A stretch of 46,931 nt of DNA from the NCBI GenBank assembly GCA_031292015.1, contig JARLHY010000123.1:1-46931 (forward strand), read 5' to 3'. The position numbers and the translations under genes were made by a program. Source of the stretch: Negativicutes bacterium. Its GTDB lineage: Bacteria; Bacillota_C; Negativicutes; Sporomusales_B; JARLHX01. Position 1 is the first letter of the stretch. Every line of letters begins with the position of its first letter. A model generated the notes under the pieces. The model saw only the letters and a program-made list of their open reading frames with translations, was not told where the DNA came from and did no database searches. Shown here in pieces: positions 8,059 to 15,766 of this stretch.

Positions 8059-8139
8059 AAAGTAAAAAAGCCAATGAATTGAAGGAAACAGGTTTGTCTG
8101 TTATTTACACCGATCGCCGCCCACTCGGCTCAGGAAGAT

Positions 8140-8559
8140 TCACGGCAGCTTTGCGATAGAAAGGATCAGCCCCAGATTGTGGACAGCAGCGCAGAAATCA
8201 TCGTATTGGACAGGCTTAGAGACAAAAATATTACAACCCAGCTCATAGCAGCGGGTAACTTCCTGCGGAAGGTCGGTGGTTGTGAGGACGACCACGGGGG
8301 TATTTTTGGTCCGTTCGGTGGATTTGATCATTTTCAGGACCTGATAGCCATCCAACACCGGCAGGTTCAGGTCGAGGAGAACCAAGAGGTTTTCTTCCAT
8401 TTCGCGGGTATCGGAATAGGTCTGCAGATAGTCGACGGCACTCTGTCCGTTATCAATAACCATGATGGAATTTTTCACTCCGGCCCGGCGCAGGTTTCTT
8501 TCAATCAGGCGGGCGTGCCCCGGATCGTCCTCGATAAGCAGTATTTTAGTTGACTCCAT
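8140..8559 (-). CDS. stand-alone response-regulator receiver (Rcp1-like)
   Basis: From the ATG at 8559 (AAAGGAGATAAC upstream) the product is 139 residues and consists only of a receiver domain. Acidic pocket EDD is at residues 10-12, the phospho-acceptor is Asp63 in LLDLNLPVLDG, the conserved Thr lies in VLTTTD, and the Lys in VSKPVQ. The extended alpha4/beta5 region CYELGCNIFVSKP is typical of Rcp1-type receivers that act as phospho-relay partners without an output domain. It is the last gene of the four-gene signalling block at 8140-13110, with a terminator after it. It likely accepts phosphate from the kinase at 11080-13110, though this is inference. Confidence 0.88.
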   Translation of the reverse strand: MESTKILLIEDDPGHARLIERNLRRAGVKNSIMVIDNGQSAVDYLQTYSDTREMEENLLVLLDLNLPVLDGYQVLKMIKSTERTKNTPVVVLTTTDLPQEVTRCYELGCNIFVSKPVQYDDFCAAVHNLGLILSIAKLP

Positions 8560-8625
8560 GTTATCTCCTTTCGGGGAAAGATTCATGGTAGCATGGATTT
8601 CCAGCTCCGAGCCGATACGGGTTTG

Positions 8626-9522
8626 TCAGGTGTTCACCGCCGGGGGCTGACCTCCGGCCAGCAGCCGGGAATATTTTTCTTCCGTCTGTCTGAGGGCTTC
8701 TTCCAACTGTCTGAGTTCGGTGGTGTCACGGCCCACCAACTGATATTCCTTGAGTTTGCCGCTGGCGTCGAATATCCCCCGGTTGATCCACTGCAAGCTG
8801 CGGATGACGCCGTCAGCCATCGTCACTTCATGGCCATTGGACGCCACCGGCTTGACCGGTGTCAGCAGCTTCAGCACTTGCTGCGTCTGGCGGTAGACTT
8901 TTCTGGTCAGGATTGAGGCGATGTTTTGGAAGCCGACATCCGATTGACGTATGCCGAAAAACCGGCAGAAGGACGGATTGGCAAAGTTCAACTGTCCGTT
9001 AGGCTGAAAACGACAGACCATCTCGGTCTGGTCCTCAACAATTGCCCGGTACCGTGCTTCGCTGGCCTGCAATTCGAGCATGGCCTGCTGTCTGTCGCGG
9101 ATCAGTTGCTGCCTTTCAATGACCCGGTCGATCACCGCCGGCAAAAACTCAAGGTATTCACCCTGCGCGTCTTTTATAACGTAATCCGCCGCGCCGAGTT
9201 TCATTGCCGTGACTGCGACTTTTTCGTCGCCCTGGCCGGTAAGAATGATTACTGAGGCGTCGTCTTTCAGCTGCTGCAGGACTTCCAAGCCATTGACCAG
9301 CGGCATGTTGTAATCTGCCACAACGACATCATAGGCTCCGGCAGCGAACATTTCAAGTCCCTTTTGCCCGTCACGGGCTATATCGACCTGGCAGGCCATC
9401 CTCTCCAATCTTTTTTGCAGCAGACGGCCCAGACCGATGTCGTCTTCCATATACAAGATATGCGCACGACATAAAAGATCGCCAGCCATTGAAGGCATCC
9501 GGGATTCTTGTTCCTGTGTCAC
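8626..9522 (-). CDS. response regulator with receiver and PAS domains, no known output domain
   Basis: A GTG start at 9522 is chosen because AAGGAGGGAATCAGC precedes it, giving 298 residues. Residues about 20-140 are a receiver (MEDD pocket, Asp70 in VVADYNMPLVNG, ILTGQG, and YVIKDA in place of the usual KP). After a short coiled segment (about 145-170) there is a PAS domain at 170-290 (MVCRFQPNGQLNFANPSFCR, ending LVGRDTTELRQLEEAL). The protein then stops with a helix that in other proteins leads into a histidine kinase. It has no kinase, GGDEF or DNA-binding domain, so it may be a phosphorylation-gated adaptor. It is co-directional with the neighbours, with gaps below 90 bp. Confidence 0.85.
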   Translation of the reverse strand: MTQEQESRMPSMAGDLLCRAHILYMEDDIGLGRLLQKRLERMACQVDIARDGQKGLEMFAAGAYDVVVADYNMPLVNGLEVLQQLKDDASVIILTGQGDEKVAVTAMKLGAADYVIKDAQGEYLEFLPAVIDRVIERQQLIRDRQQAMLELQASEARYRAIVEDQTEMVCRFQPNGQLNFANPSFCRFFGIRQSDVGFQNIASILTRKVYRQTQQVLKLLTPVKPVASNGHEVTMADGVIRSLQWINRGIFDASGKLKEYQLVGRDTTELRQLEEALRQTEEKYSRLLAGGQPPAVNT

Positions 9523-9608
9523 GCTGATTCCCTCCTTGTCCACCGAATTCGTCGGCCGGCAGCGCGGAAAAGTCACCGGTCAGCCTATAGCGAACAGATG
9601 GCCGGAAC

Positions 9609-11087
9609 TTACTTGGCCTTCTGTTTGATGCGTTCCAGGCGGCAGTATAGCGAACGCCGCGAAATCCCAAGGCGCAGGGCCGCCGCGGTTTTATTGCCGT
9701 GGCTGGCGTCTATCGCCTGTTGGATGATCTGGTCATTAAAGTCTTCCAGATCAAAGCCGTTGACCGGCAGACTGAAAGCGCCCGAGGACTCTGCCCGGCT
9801 CTGTTCGGTTTGAGGAGACGGGAAAGCGGTTTGGTGAAGATTGACCAGATGATGGGGTTTAAGTTCCGGTTCGTCATACATGAAAGAGACCCATTCCATG
9901 GTGTTACGAAGCTCCCGGACGTTGCCGGGCCAAGGATAGTTTTTCAGAATATCGGCCGCAGCGCTGCTTATGGCCAGAAAACGCCGGCTCTTGGGAGCGG
10001 TAAACTGGCGTAAAAACATCTCGGTCAGTGGAATGATGTCTTCGCGGCGCTGCCTCAGGGGCGGTATCACAATATGGCCAACTTTTAGCCGGAAGAACAG
10101 GTCCCGACGAAAGGTCCCCTGTTCGACCCGCTGTTCGAGGTTGGCGTTAGTGGCGCAGATGATCCGAACATCAGTCTTGATTTTCTTCAGACCACCGACG
10201 CGGTAATATTCCTTTTCCTGAATGACCCGCAGTAGCTTGCCCTGCAGTTCCAGCGGGATTTCACCCACTTCGTCAAGCAGCAGCGTTCCGCCCTGAGCCA
10301 AGTCGAGCTTACCTTTTTGACCTTTGGTCAGGCTGCCGGTAAAAGCGCCCGGATCGTAGCCGAACAGCTCACTTTCAAACAGATTGGGGGTGATGGCGGC
10401 GCAATTAACGTCGACAAAAGGCTGCTGGTTGGACAGACTGTCGACGTCCCCGCCGTAATGGATTATCCTTGATACAATTTCCTTGCCTGTTCCTGTTTCT
10501 CCTTCAATCAGCACCGGTATGGAGCGATTTTCATGGTATTTCTTGGCCTGCAGGATGACGGCGCGGATCTCGGAAGAAAAGAAGCCTACGTTTTCCAGCC
10601 CAATGGTTTGCATCACCATCTTGCGCAGGCGGGACATTTCCTGTCTGGTCTCTTCGGTGGCGGCCTGCAATTCATCGCTGAAACGCTCGGTCAGCACCTT
10701 GTTCTCCCGCAGGAGCAGCTGGTGTTCGGCAATTCTTTCGGTAATCGCCGCCAGTTCCTCGACATTGATGGGCTTGAGAAGATAGTCGTAGGCCCCGGCC
10801 CGCAAGGCCTGGATCGCGGTTCCCATATCACCGTGCCCGGTGAACAGGATGACATCCGCCTTTTTCCCCGGCAGGCCGGCAATGGCAGTAAGCAGTTCGA
10901 TCCCAGACATCTTCGGCATCTTGATGTCCGACAGCACCATGGGAAAATCACCGGCGGTATAGGTTGCCAAGGCTTCCGCTCCATCGCGGCACTGGGTCAC
11001 CGCATGACCCATTTCTGTCAGGAATTTGGCTACTCCGGCCCTGCTGCCGGTATCATCATCCACAAGTAAAATATTCAAACTAAACAC
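9609..11087 (-). CDS. NtrC-family sigma-54-dependent response regulator
   Basis: The protein has 492 residues. The receiver (1-120) has DDD at 10-12, phospho-acceptor Asp54 in LSDIKMPKMSG and LLKPIN. The AAA+ sigma-54 activation domain (about 165-400) shows Walker A GETGTGKE (196-203), the sigma-54 contact loop GAFTGS (247-252), Walker B GTLLLDEVGEIP and arginine-finger region FRRDLFFRL. The C-terminus (HGNKTAAALRLGISRRSLYC) is a Fis-type helix-turn-helix. The loop ends in Ser instead of the usual Ala of GAFTGA; this variant occurs in other activators. The gene overlaps the kinase by 8 bp, so they are translationally coupled and form a two-component pair. Target promoters would be -24/-12 type; none is evident nearby. 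Confidence 0.93.
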   Translation of the reverse strand: MFSLNILLVDDDTGSRAGVAKFLTEMGHAVTQCRDGAEALATYTAGDFPMVLSDIKMPKMSGIELLTAIAGLPGKKADVILFTGHGDMGTAIQALRAGAYDYLLKPINVEELAAITERIAEHQLLLRENKVLTERFSDELQAATEETRQEMSRLRKMVMQTIGLENVGFFSSEIRAVILQAKKYHENRSIPVLIEGETGTGKEIVSRIIHYGGDVDSLSNQQPFVDVNCAAITPNLFESELFGYDPGAFTGSLTKGQKGKLDLAQGGTLLLDEVGEIPLELQGKLLRVIQEKEYYRVGGLKKIKTDVRIICATNANLEQRVEQGTFRRDLFFRLKVGHIVIPPLRQRREDIIPLTEMFLRQFTAPKSRRFLAISSAAADILKNYPWPGNVRELRNTMEWVSFMYDEPELKPHHLVNLHQTAFPSPQTEQSRAESSGAFSLPVNGFDLEDFNDQIIQQAIDASHGNKTAAALRLGISRRSLYCRLERIKQKAK

Positions 11088-13110
11088 CCCCTGCTAATTT
11101 CCCTGGCGTCACCGGAAATTCAATCTGAAAAATAACGCCTCCCACCGGCTTGTTGGCTTTGATTTTTATGCTGCCGCCAAAAGCGGCTATGATGGAATGA
11201 ACTATCGACAACCCAAGTCCCATGCCGCCTCCGGCTGACTTGGTAGTAAAAAAAGGGTCGAATATTTTGTCCTTGATGGCCTGACTGATCCCTGGCCCGT
11301 TGTCGCTCACCGTAAGCTGGACCTGATTGCTGCCGCGCTTTGTGGTAATCCTGATTTGCTTGCAGGCCTTGTCGATGGTGTCCAAGGCCTGCATAGCGTT
11401 GGACAGCAGGTTGATCATCACTTGTTCCAGCTGGATGCTGTTGCCATACAGGGGCGGCAGCCATTCGGCCAGATCGGTCGTGACCTCGATCTCATGGGAC
11501 ATGAGCTGCGATCCCATCAGGCTGAGGGATTGCTCCACCGCCTCGTTAAGGTCGCAGGGCAGCGCCTGGCCCGTGTCGCCGCTATTAATGAAGGAACGCA
11601 TATGTTTGATGATCATATCAATCCGGTCGGCCTGGCGGGATATTTCCTGAACATTTTCCATCACGGTCTCGACCTGGGGAGTTTTGCCCTGTCTTTGCCA
11701 GTACAACATGCCGTCAGCCAGCACTTTGAGCGAATTCAGCGGCTGATTAATCTCATGAGCGATGCCTCCGGCCATGATCCCCAGGGCGCTGAGCCTCTCG
11801 GCCCGGCTTACCGTTTCCCTGGCGTCAAGCATGGCCCATTCGGCTTGCTTACGTTCGGTGATATCCTGAATGATGGCGATAAAATTGGTGATCTGACCTG
11901 TTTCTTCCCGGACAGGGGTTATGGTCATTTCGGCGGTGTAGACGCTGCCGTCCTTGCGGGCGTTGACAACTTCGCCGAACCAGATGCGGCCTGCAGAAAC
12001 ATAACGCCAGAGCAGCTTGTAGAAGGCCCGGGAATGATACTGCGACTTAAGCATCCGGACGCTGTTGCCAAGTACTTCGGCGGCGCTGTATCCGTTCAGG
12101 GACAAAAAGGCGGGGTTGGCCCACTGAATATTGCCCTCAGGGTTCGCGATCATAATGGCGTTGGCGGCTGATTCCAGCCCGGTAGTCAGCAGCTTCAACC
12201 TTCTGCGGTTGTCGTTGACATCCACAGCCAGGGCGAGTTGCTCGGCAACGTCGGTGAACCGCAAGATGGTCCTTTTGGTCCAAAAGTCGCGGTCGGTGGC
12301 AAAAACAGTCAGCGCTCCCAGCGTCTGGCCGGCGATTTTTAAGGGGTACGCGGCACCTGAGGTAGCGGAATAAGCGGCGAGCCTCTGCCGCCAGACCGCC
12401 ATCCGGGGGTCTTCGATGGCCATAAGTTGAAACTTGCCTGTGCGAATGGCGGTGGCGGTCAGTTCATCTCCTTCGATAAAATCCCTGCCCCTGGCCGTAA
12501 AGGCCTGCACGCGGGAAACCGCCTCACCGCTGCTGGAAAATACGTTCCGTGGCGCATCCTGCTCCCGGTACCCGGCCCAGACCAGCGGCAAAGCATAAAT
12601 CGCGGCAAGTCTCTTGCAGGCGAGACTCAATATCTCTTCCAGCGGCCGGGTCTCCTGCATCTTCAGGCCGATATCCAGACGCAGCATTTCGCAGGCTTCG
12701 GCGCTGCGCTGCTCAGAGATATCCCGCAAAAACACAAGTACTTCTGCGCCGGCTGTCGGCGCGACCCGGCATTCAACCCAGGCCGTTTTGCCGCATTTGG
12801 TGAAGTCCAGTTCGACCAACCGGGGTTCCCGGGTGTCCACAGTCGCCTCGATAGCTTTGATTACCGTCCGGGCCGGAAGGGGCGGCAGGACATCAGCGAC
12901 GTTCCGGCCCGCCTCTGCCAGCGGAAGCGCCAGCAGTTGGCAGCAGTCGCCGGGTTTAAAGTCCAGGATTTCGCCTGACCGGGTTATCCGCAGGAGCGTA
13001 TCGGGGATCAGCTGCCATAAAGCGTTAGTCCAGCCGGCTCCTCCGGCTGATTTTCGGGCAGTCGTGGCGCCGGATGCGGTTTCATTGGCGCAGGCTAGTT
13101 CATCCGCCAC
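11080..13110 (-). CDS. soluble PAS-GAF-PAS sensor histidine kinase
   Basis: From a GTG at 13110 (AGGAGG 7 nt upstream) there are 676 residues and no membrane segment. Domain order by motif: PAS about 32-132 (WQLIPDTLLRITRSGEILDF), GAF about 148-298, PAS with PAC 308-422 (IANPEGNIQWANPAFLSLNG, ending IIQDITERKQAE), HisKA with His452 in GIAHEINQPLNSL, and HATPase (N box INLLSNAMQ, G1 DNGPGI, FDPFFTTK, G2 GMGLGLSI). The kinase is of the NtrB-like class that pairs with NtrC regulators, and its partner overlaps it by 8 bp. The signal is presumably an intracellular small molecule or redox state; no ligand can be named. Confidence 0.93.
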   Translation of the reverse strand: MADELACANETASGATTARKSAGGAGWTNALWQLIPDTLLRITRSGEILDFKPGDCCQLLALPLAEAGRNVADVLPPLPARTVIKAIEATVDTREPRLVELDFTKCGKTAWVECRVAPTAGAEVLVFLRDISEQRSAEACEMLRLDIGLKMQETRPLEEILSLACKRLAAIYALPLVWAGYREQDAPRNVFSSSGEAVSRVQAFTARGRDFIEGDELTATAIRTGKFQLMAIEDPRMAVWRQRLAAYSATSGAAYPLKIAGQTLGALTVFATDRDFWTKRTILRFTDVAEQLALAVDVNDNRRRLKLLTTGLESAANAIMIANPEGNIQWANPAFLSLNGYSAAEVLGNSVRMLKSQYHSRAFYKLLWRYVSAGRIWFGEVVNARKDGSVYTAEMTITPVREETGQITNFIAIIQDITERKQAEWAMLDARETVSRAERLSALGIMAGGIAHEINQPLNSLKVLADGMLYWQRQGKTPQVETVMENVQEISRQADRIDMIIKHMRSFINSGDTGQALPCDLNEAVEQSLSLMGSQLMSHEIEVTTDLAEWLPPLYGNSIQLEQVMINLLSNAMQALDTIDKACKQIRITTKRGSNQVQLTVSDNGPGISQAIKDKIFDPFFTTKSAGGGMGLGLSIVHSIIAAFGGSIKIKANKPVGGVIFQIEFPVTPGKLAGGV

Positions 13111-13141
13111 CCCAAAACCTCCTCTTCAATAAGGCATGATT

Positions 13142-13158
13142 AGCTCATTCATTGAGCT
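13142..13158. repeat. 17-bp inverted repeat upstream of the kinase gene
   Basis: Perfect 6-5-6 dyad AGCTCA/TGAGCT located 32-48 bp upstream of the kinase start codon, in the place of a promoter-proximal operator or leader hairpin. The function is not known. Confidence 0.4.
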
Positions 13159-13430
13159 GTGTCTCAAGTTAACTCTTGTTCTCATTCTAATATTTTTGGT
13201 CGATCCTGTAAATGAGTCAGACACCGGTGTCGCTGCCGGCATGTGCGGATCGGTACACGAATGCAGTCATTATTGACCCTTTTGGTACACAAGTATTTTT
13301 TTAGCAACCGGATGTTCCTTCCACCGGAGTATCTGTCATTCCGTTCAGGGAAGTTTATCCTGCTGCGGGGTCTAATCAGTACTATAATCAAGCACAAAGC
13401 ATGCCAACGTCTTCTTCGGGCAAACGGAAA

Positions 13431-13453
13431 GCCCGGCACCACCAGCACCGGGC
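13431..13453 (-). terminator. hairpin terminator after the HMA-like gene
   Basis: Six-bp G-C stem GCCCGG/CCGGGC with an 11-nt loop. On the minus strand it is followed by TTTCCGTTTG, a weak U-rich tail, about 65 bp past the HMA-like stop codon. Confidence 0.5.
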
Positions 13454-13519
13454 GTTGACATTCTCATTTTGCTGACTGCTGGCGCTTCCGCCGGTGTTTC
13501 ACTGCAAGCACCGGATGTC

Positions 13520-13732
13520 TCAGGGGCTGACTCCCAGTCCGATGTCCTTTATCAGGCAAAAGACATCGTCTTTATTGCATGAACAGGAGTCCTCCAATTT
13601 GATGTGAACGAGTTGACTGGAAGGGTCGACAACCACGTCTACCACGCCCTGCTGCGTCATAATCTGTTTCTGGACCAGGTCACAGGTCACAGGGGAATCC
13701 ATTCCTTCAACCTTAATGTCTATTGTTTTCAT
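13520..13732 (-). CDS. small HMA-like (heavy-metal-associated fold) protein lacking the CxxC motif
   Basis: A 70-residue protein with the beta-alpha-beta-beta-alpha-beta pattern of HMA domains: MKTIDIKVEGM, a helix with VTCDLVQKQIMTQQGV, VDVVVDPSSQLVHIKLED, a helix, then DIGLGVSP. In metallochaperones GM is followed by CxxC; here it is GMDSPVTCD, with a single Cys17. A separate SCSCNKDDVFC cluster near residue 50 could bind metal or a disulfide partner instead. It has an excellent ribosome site (AAAGGAGG) and its own terminator. Neighbours are UspA and PilZ genes in the same direction. It may be a decayed or repurposed metal-binding domain; no metal is assignable. Confidence 0.7.
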   Translation of the reverse strand: MKTIDIKVEGMDSPVTCDLVQKQIMTQQGVVDVVVDPSSQLVHIKLEDSCSCNKDDVFCLIKDIGLGVSP

Positions 13733-13766
13733 AACGCTACCTCCTTTCCGTCGAATGACCTGACCG

Positions 13767-14222
13767 TCACCTTCCGGTCACTGCTCTGAGACTGTAAACC
13801 ATGTATTGTCCTGATTTACGGCGTTCTGGCCTGACTTCGCCCAGATTAGCCGACCGGTACGAGTCTGCAAGACCGGTCAGACCGCTGGAACCATACAGGA
13901 TCAGATCAACCTCTTCCCGTTCGGCAAACTGAATGATCTCGGCAGTCGGATCACCGGCCATTACTGTGGTAGTTGTCGACAACTGACGATCTTCCAGGGC
14001 GTTTGCAGCTATTTCCAGCAGGTTGCTGCTCCCTTGCCCCGGTTCCCCGGATTCCGGCCCATCGCCGCGGCGATTGCTCCTACCGAAAAAATTCCGGGAT
14101 TCGATCACTTGGACAATAACTGTGTTGACGAGGCTCTTTTTGACGAAATTCAGTCCCCACTCCAAGTCTTTTTCAGTAGATACCGCTCCATTATAGGCAA
14201 GGAGAATTTTTTTCAGGACCAC
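13767..14222 (-). CDS. universal stress protein UspA family, possibly frameshifted at its C-terminus
   Basis: A GTG start at 14222 follows GGGGGCG and gives about 151 residues beginning MVLKKILLAYNGAVSTEKDL, the usual UspA first strand and Asn/Gly variant of the D-G nucleotide motif. The ATP-binding G-2x-G-9x-G-S/T region is only partly kept: AGDPTAEIIQFAEREEVDLI and YGSSGLTGLADSY are clear. After that the frame reads Arg-rich unrelated sequence, while the next frame reads SGQNAVNQDNTWFTV and resembles the normal GSVSxxV...xxVxV ending. A single-base indel near 13830-13860 (real or sequencing) is suspected. Located between the HMA-like and PilZ genes. Confidence 0.75.
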   Translation of the reverse strand: MVLKKILLAYNGAVSTEKDLEWGLNFVKKSLVNTVIVQVIESRNFFGRSNRRGDGPESGEPGQGSSNLLEIAANALEDRQLSTTTTVMAGDPTAEIIQFAEREEVDLILYGSSGLTGLADSYRSANLGEVRPERRKSGQYMVYSLRAVTGR

Positions 14223-14325
14223 GGTGTTCGCCCCCTGTAAATACTTTGCTGAGACTAAGACTGCGGCCAATGCAATAGATCCGCCGGGAATCCGGTTACA
14301 TATTTTCGCCGGCGGATGACGACGG

Positions 14326-14685
14326 CTACAGATGCCGCCACAAAGTAGTCAGGGCTTTGGGTCTGTCCTGACGCAGATATTCTGCCACCGCCCGTTCCAG
14401 CGATTTGCGCAATTTCATCGGCAGGTTGATGAACTGGCTGCCGTAAATAAACTCTTGCCGCCACACGGCTGCGGCTATTGCGAAGGCCCGCTCCCACTCG
14501 AAGGGGAAGTGAATGACAAACGGCACATTCAGACGCAGTTGTCGTGTCGACCAGAGGAGTATACCGTCGACAGATATGTCAACGGCCCGGGCCGGCCAAC
14601 TGCGCATCATTCCGTGATCGATTTCGACGGTCACCGGAAATTCGACCCGCACTCTGGCAGATTGGCGTTGATCAACGGCAATCAT
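14326..14685 (-). CDS. PilZ-domain c-di-GMP-binding protein
   Basis: From the ATG at 14685 (AGGAGGCC upstream) the 119-residue protein is a lone PilZ domain. The RxxxR motif is Arg7-x3-Arg11 in QRQSARVRVEFPV and the second motif D-x-S-x-x-G is Asp36-I-Ser38-V-D-Gly41. Both c-di-GMP contact motifs are therefore intact. The C-terminal helix (KLRKSLERAVAEYLRQ) is typical of single-domain PilZ effectors acting through protein partners. The window also encodes one diguanylate cyclase and one GGDEF-EAL protein, so c-di-GMP signalling is active in this organism. The 14700-14882 gene lies 14 bp upstream in the same direction. Confidence 0.85.
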   Translation of the reverse strand: MIAVDQRQSARVRVEFPVTVEIDHGMMRSWPARAVDISVDGILLWSTRQLRLNVPFVIHFPFEWERAFAIAAAVWRQEFIYGSQFINLPMKLRKSLERAVAEYLRQDRPKALTTLWRHL

Positions 14686-14699
14686 TTCTTTTCGGCCTC

Positions 14700-14882
14700 C
14701 TAATTTTTGATGCTGTTCCAATATAATTGTTCACGCTGCTGGGCCACGTTCTGCCGGATCATCGAATAGGCGATCGACTCAACATCCTTGACGATGTCAT
14801 CAGCGATTCGGCTTGCAACTTCAGCGTCTATTTGAGGGAGATAGGCTTTGACTACTGCGATAATTTTTTCTCTTTCGATCAC
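14700..14882 (-). CDS. small conserved-looking protein of unknown function
   Basis: A GTG start at 14882 is chosen since AAGGAGG lies 8 nt upstream, giving 60 residues: a helical, charged sequence (REKIIAVVKAYLPQIDAEVA, SRIADDIVKDVESIAYSMI) ending in KN. There is no signal peptide, membrane segment or cysteine. I do not recognise a family. It sits 14 bp upstream of the PilZ gene and 33 bp downstream of the 91-residue membrane protein, all on the minus strand, so it is probably part of that operon. It is real by ribosome site, spacing and codon pattern; the function is unknown. Confidence 0.6.
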   Translation of the reverse strand: MIEREKIIAVVKAYLPQIDAEVASRIADDIVKDVESIAYSMIRQNVAQQREQLYWNSIKN

Positions 14883-14915
14883 CTTGGCTTCCTCCTTCAC
14901 ATCCAGAACATCGAA

Positions 14916-15191
14916 TCACAAGACTTTGCGCGCCCGGGTCATGACAGCAAGGAAAAACAGCATCGGCGGCACGATGATCGCCCAGGCACCGATCTGCGCG
15001 ACATTTTTGTCTGCGGCGCTGAGAACCCAGGGGATCAACCAACTACCTGCGCTAAAAACGCCCACGGTAAAAAACGCCAAACCCAGACCCCGGAGAATGT
15101 TTCTGCTCTGTCCGTCCTCCCCCGCCGCTTGCCGCGAAGTTCCGAGCAGCAGGCCAGAAACAAGAAACACCATACCCAAAAGAAGCAGCAT
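14916..15191 (-). CDS. small three-helix membrane protein of unknown function
   Basis: A 91-residue protein with hydrophobic segments at about 1-18 (MLLLLGMVFLVSGLLLG), 38-58 (LAFFTVGVFSAGSWLIPWVL) and 66-85 (GAWAIIVPPMLFFLAVM). A charged loop, SRQAAGEDGQSRN, lies between the first two. It has a strong ribosome site (AAAGGAGG) six bases before ATG. I do not recognise the family. It is the next gene upstream of the 60-residue protein and PilZ gene and is likely co-transcribed. It may be an envelope accessory; nothing firmer can be said. Confidence 0.65.
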   Translation of the reverse strand: MLLLLGMVFLVSGLLLGTSRQAAGEDGQSRNILRGLGLAFFTVGVFSAGSWLIPWVLSAADKNVAQIGAWAIIVPPMLFFLAVMTRARKVL

Positions 15192-15259
15192 CGGTTTCGC
15201 CTCCTTTCGCCTCTTGACAAAGCTTCGCGGCTGGCCAAAGCACAGATCCTAAGCGCGGC

Positions 15260-15430
15260 TCAGTAATAGCAGGATTCGAAGTTCCCGTCCTTATATTTGT
15301 GCAGGATGGCAGTGGTGATTTCCGCCGAAGATTTTCCGCTTCTTTGCTTTGCCCATATCAGCATTTTCATGAAATGCCTGAACTTTAGCCTTTCTTCCTG
15401 TCGGCGCGGCAAAGATAAAAGTTCTTTCAT
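15260..15430 (-). CDS. possible small basic protein
   Basis: From the ATG at 15430 the frame gives 56 residues, Lys/Arg-rich and mostly helical (KELLSLPRRQEERLKFRHFM then KMLIWAKQRSGKSSAEITT). GGAG lies 9 nt upstream, a modest ribosome site; alternative starts lie a few codons earlier. No family is recognised. Codon pattern and position in a run of small minus-strand genes favour it being real, but it could be spurious. The remaining 15446-15717 holds nothing I can support. Confidence 0.4.
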   Translation of the reverse strand: MKELLSLPRRQEERLKFRHFMKMLIWAKQRSGKSSAEITTAILHKYKDGNFESCYY

Positions 15431-15717
15431 GATCATCATCTCCACATCTTATTTTCCGACGTCCGAAGCGTCGGGAGCGATTTCTCACAGTCGCTATTCC
15501 CCAGACCAGACTGCGATTTTTCGTTGTGCCTATTTATAGATGCAAAAAACGTGCCAACCTTTTATGCCGCGATAAACGCCCCTGGAAAGATTGGCATCCG
15601 GGGTCACTGTCCGTCAATGTGAACCAAATGGTACATGGTGTGCGTAACAGACCGATCCGGACAGTATTTGCCGCCTGGGGCGATAAACTGGATAATCTAT
15701 CAATTAACGGCACAAAC

Positions 15718-15726
15718 TGATATAAT
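15718..15726 (+). promoter_or_regulatory. extended -10 promoter for the DEAD-box helicase
   Basis: TGATATAAT is a perfect extended -10 (TGnTATAAT) about 40 bp before the helicase start; no good -35 is present, which is normal for extended -10 promoters. Confidence 0.55.
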
Positions 15727-15766
15727 AAGCAAACAGCCATTAACCACACTCAAAGGAGGGACACAT

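Larger units (their letters stand above)
13111..13519. other. intergenic region upstream of the kinase block
   Basis: No supportable gene lies in these 409 bp. The kinase-proximal end has a dyad, AGCTCA-TTCAT-TGAGCT (13142-13158), and an A/T-rich stretch around 13180-13195. Together these could be a promoter with an operator for the kinase operon. The distal end carries the HMA-gene terminator. I could not find a convincing -24/-12 element by eye. Confidence 0.45.

Noticed and set aside
13182..13448. 88-residue open frame between the kinase and HMA-like genes
   Set aside because: It has no ribosome site, an Arg-rich random composition and overlaps the terminator at 13431-13453.
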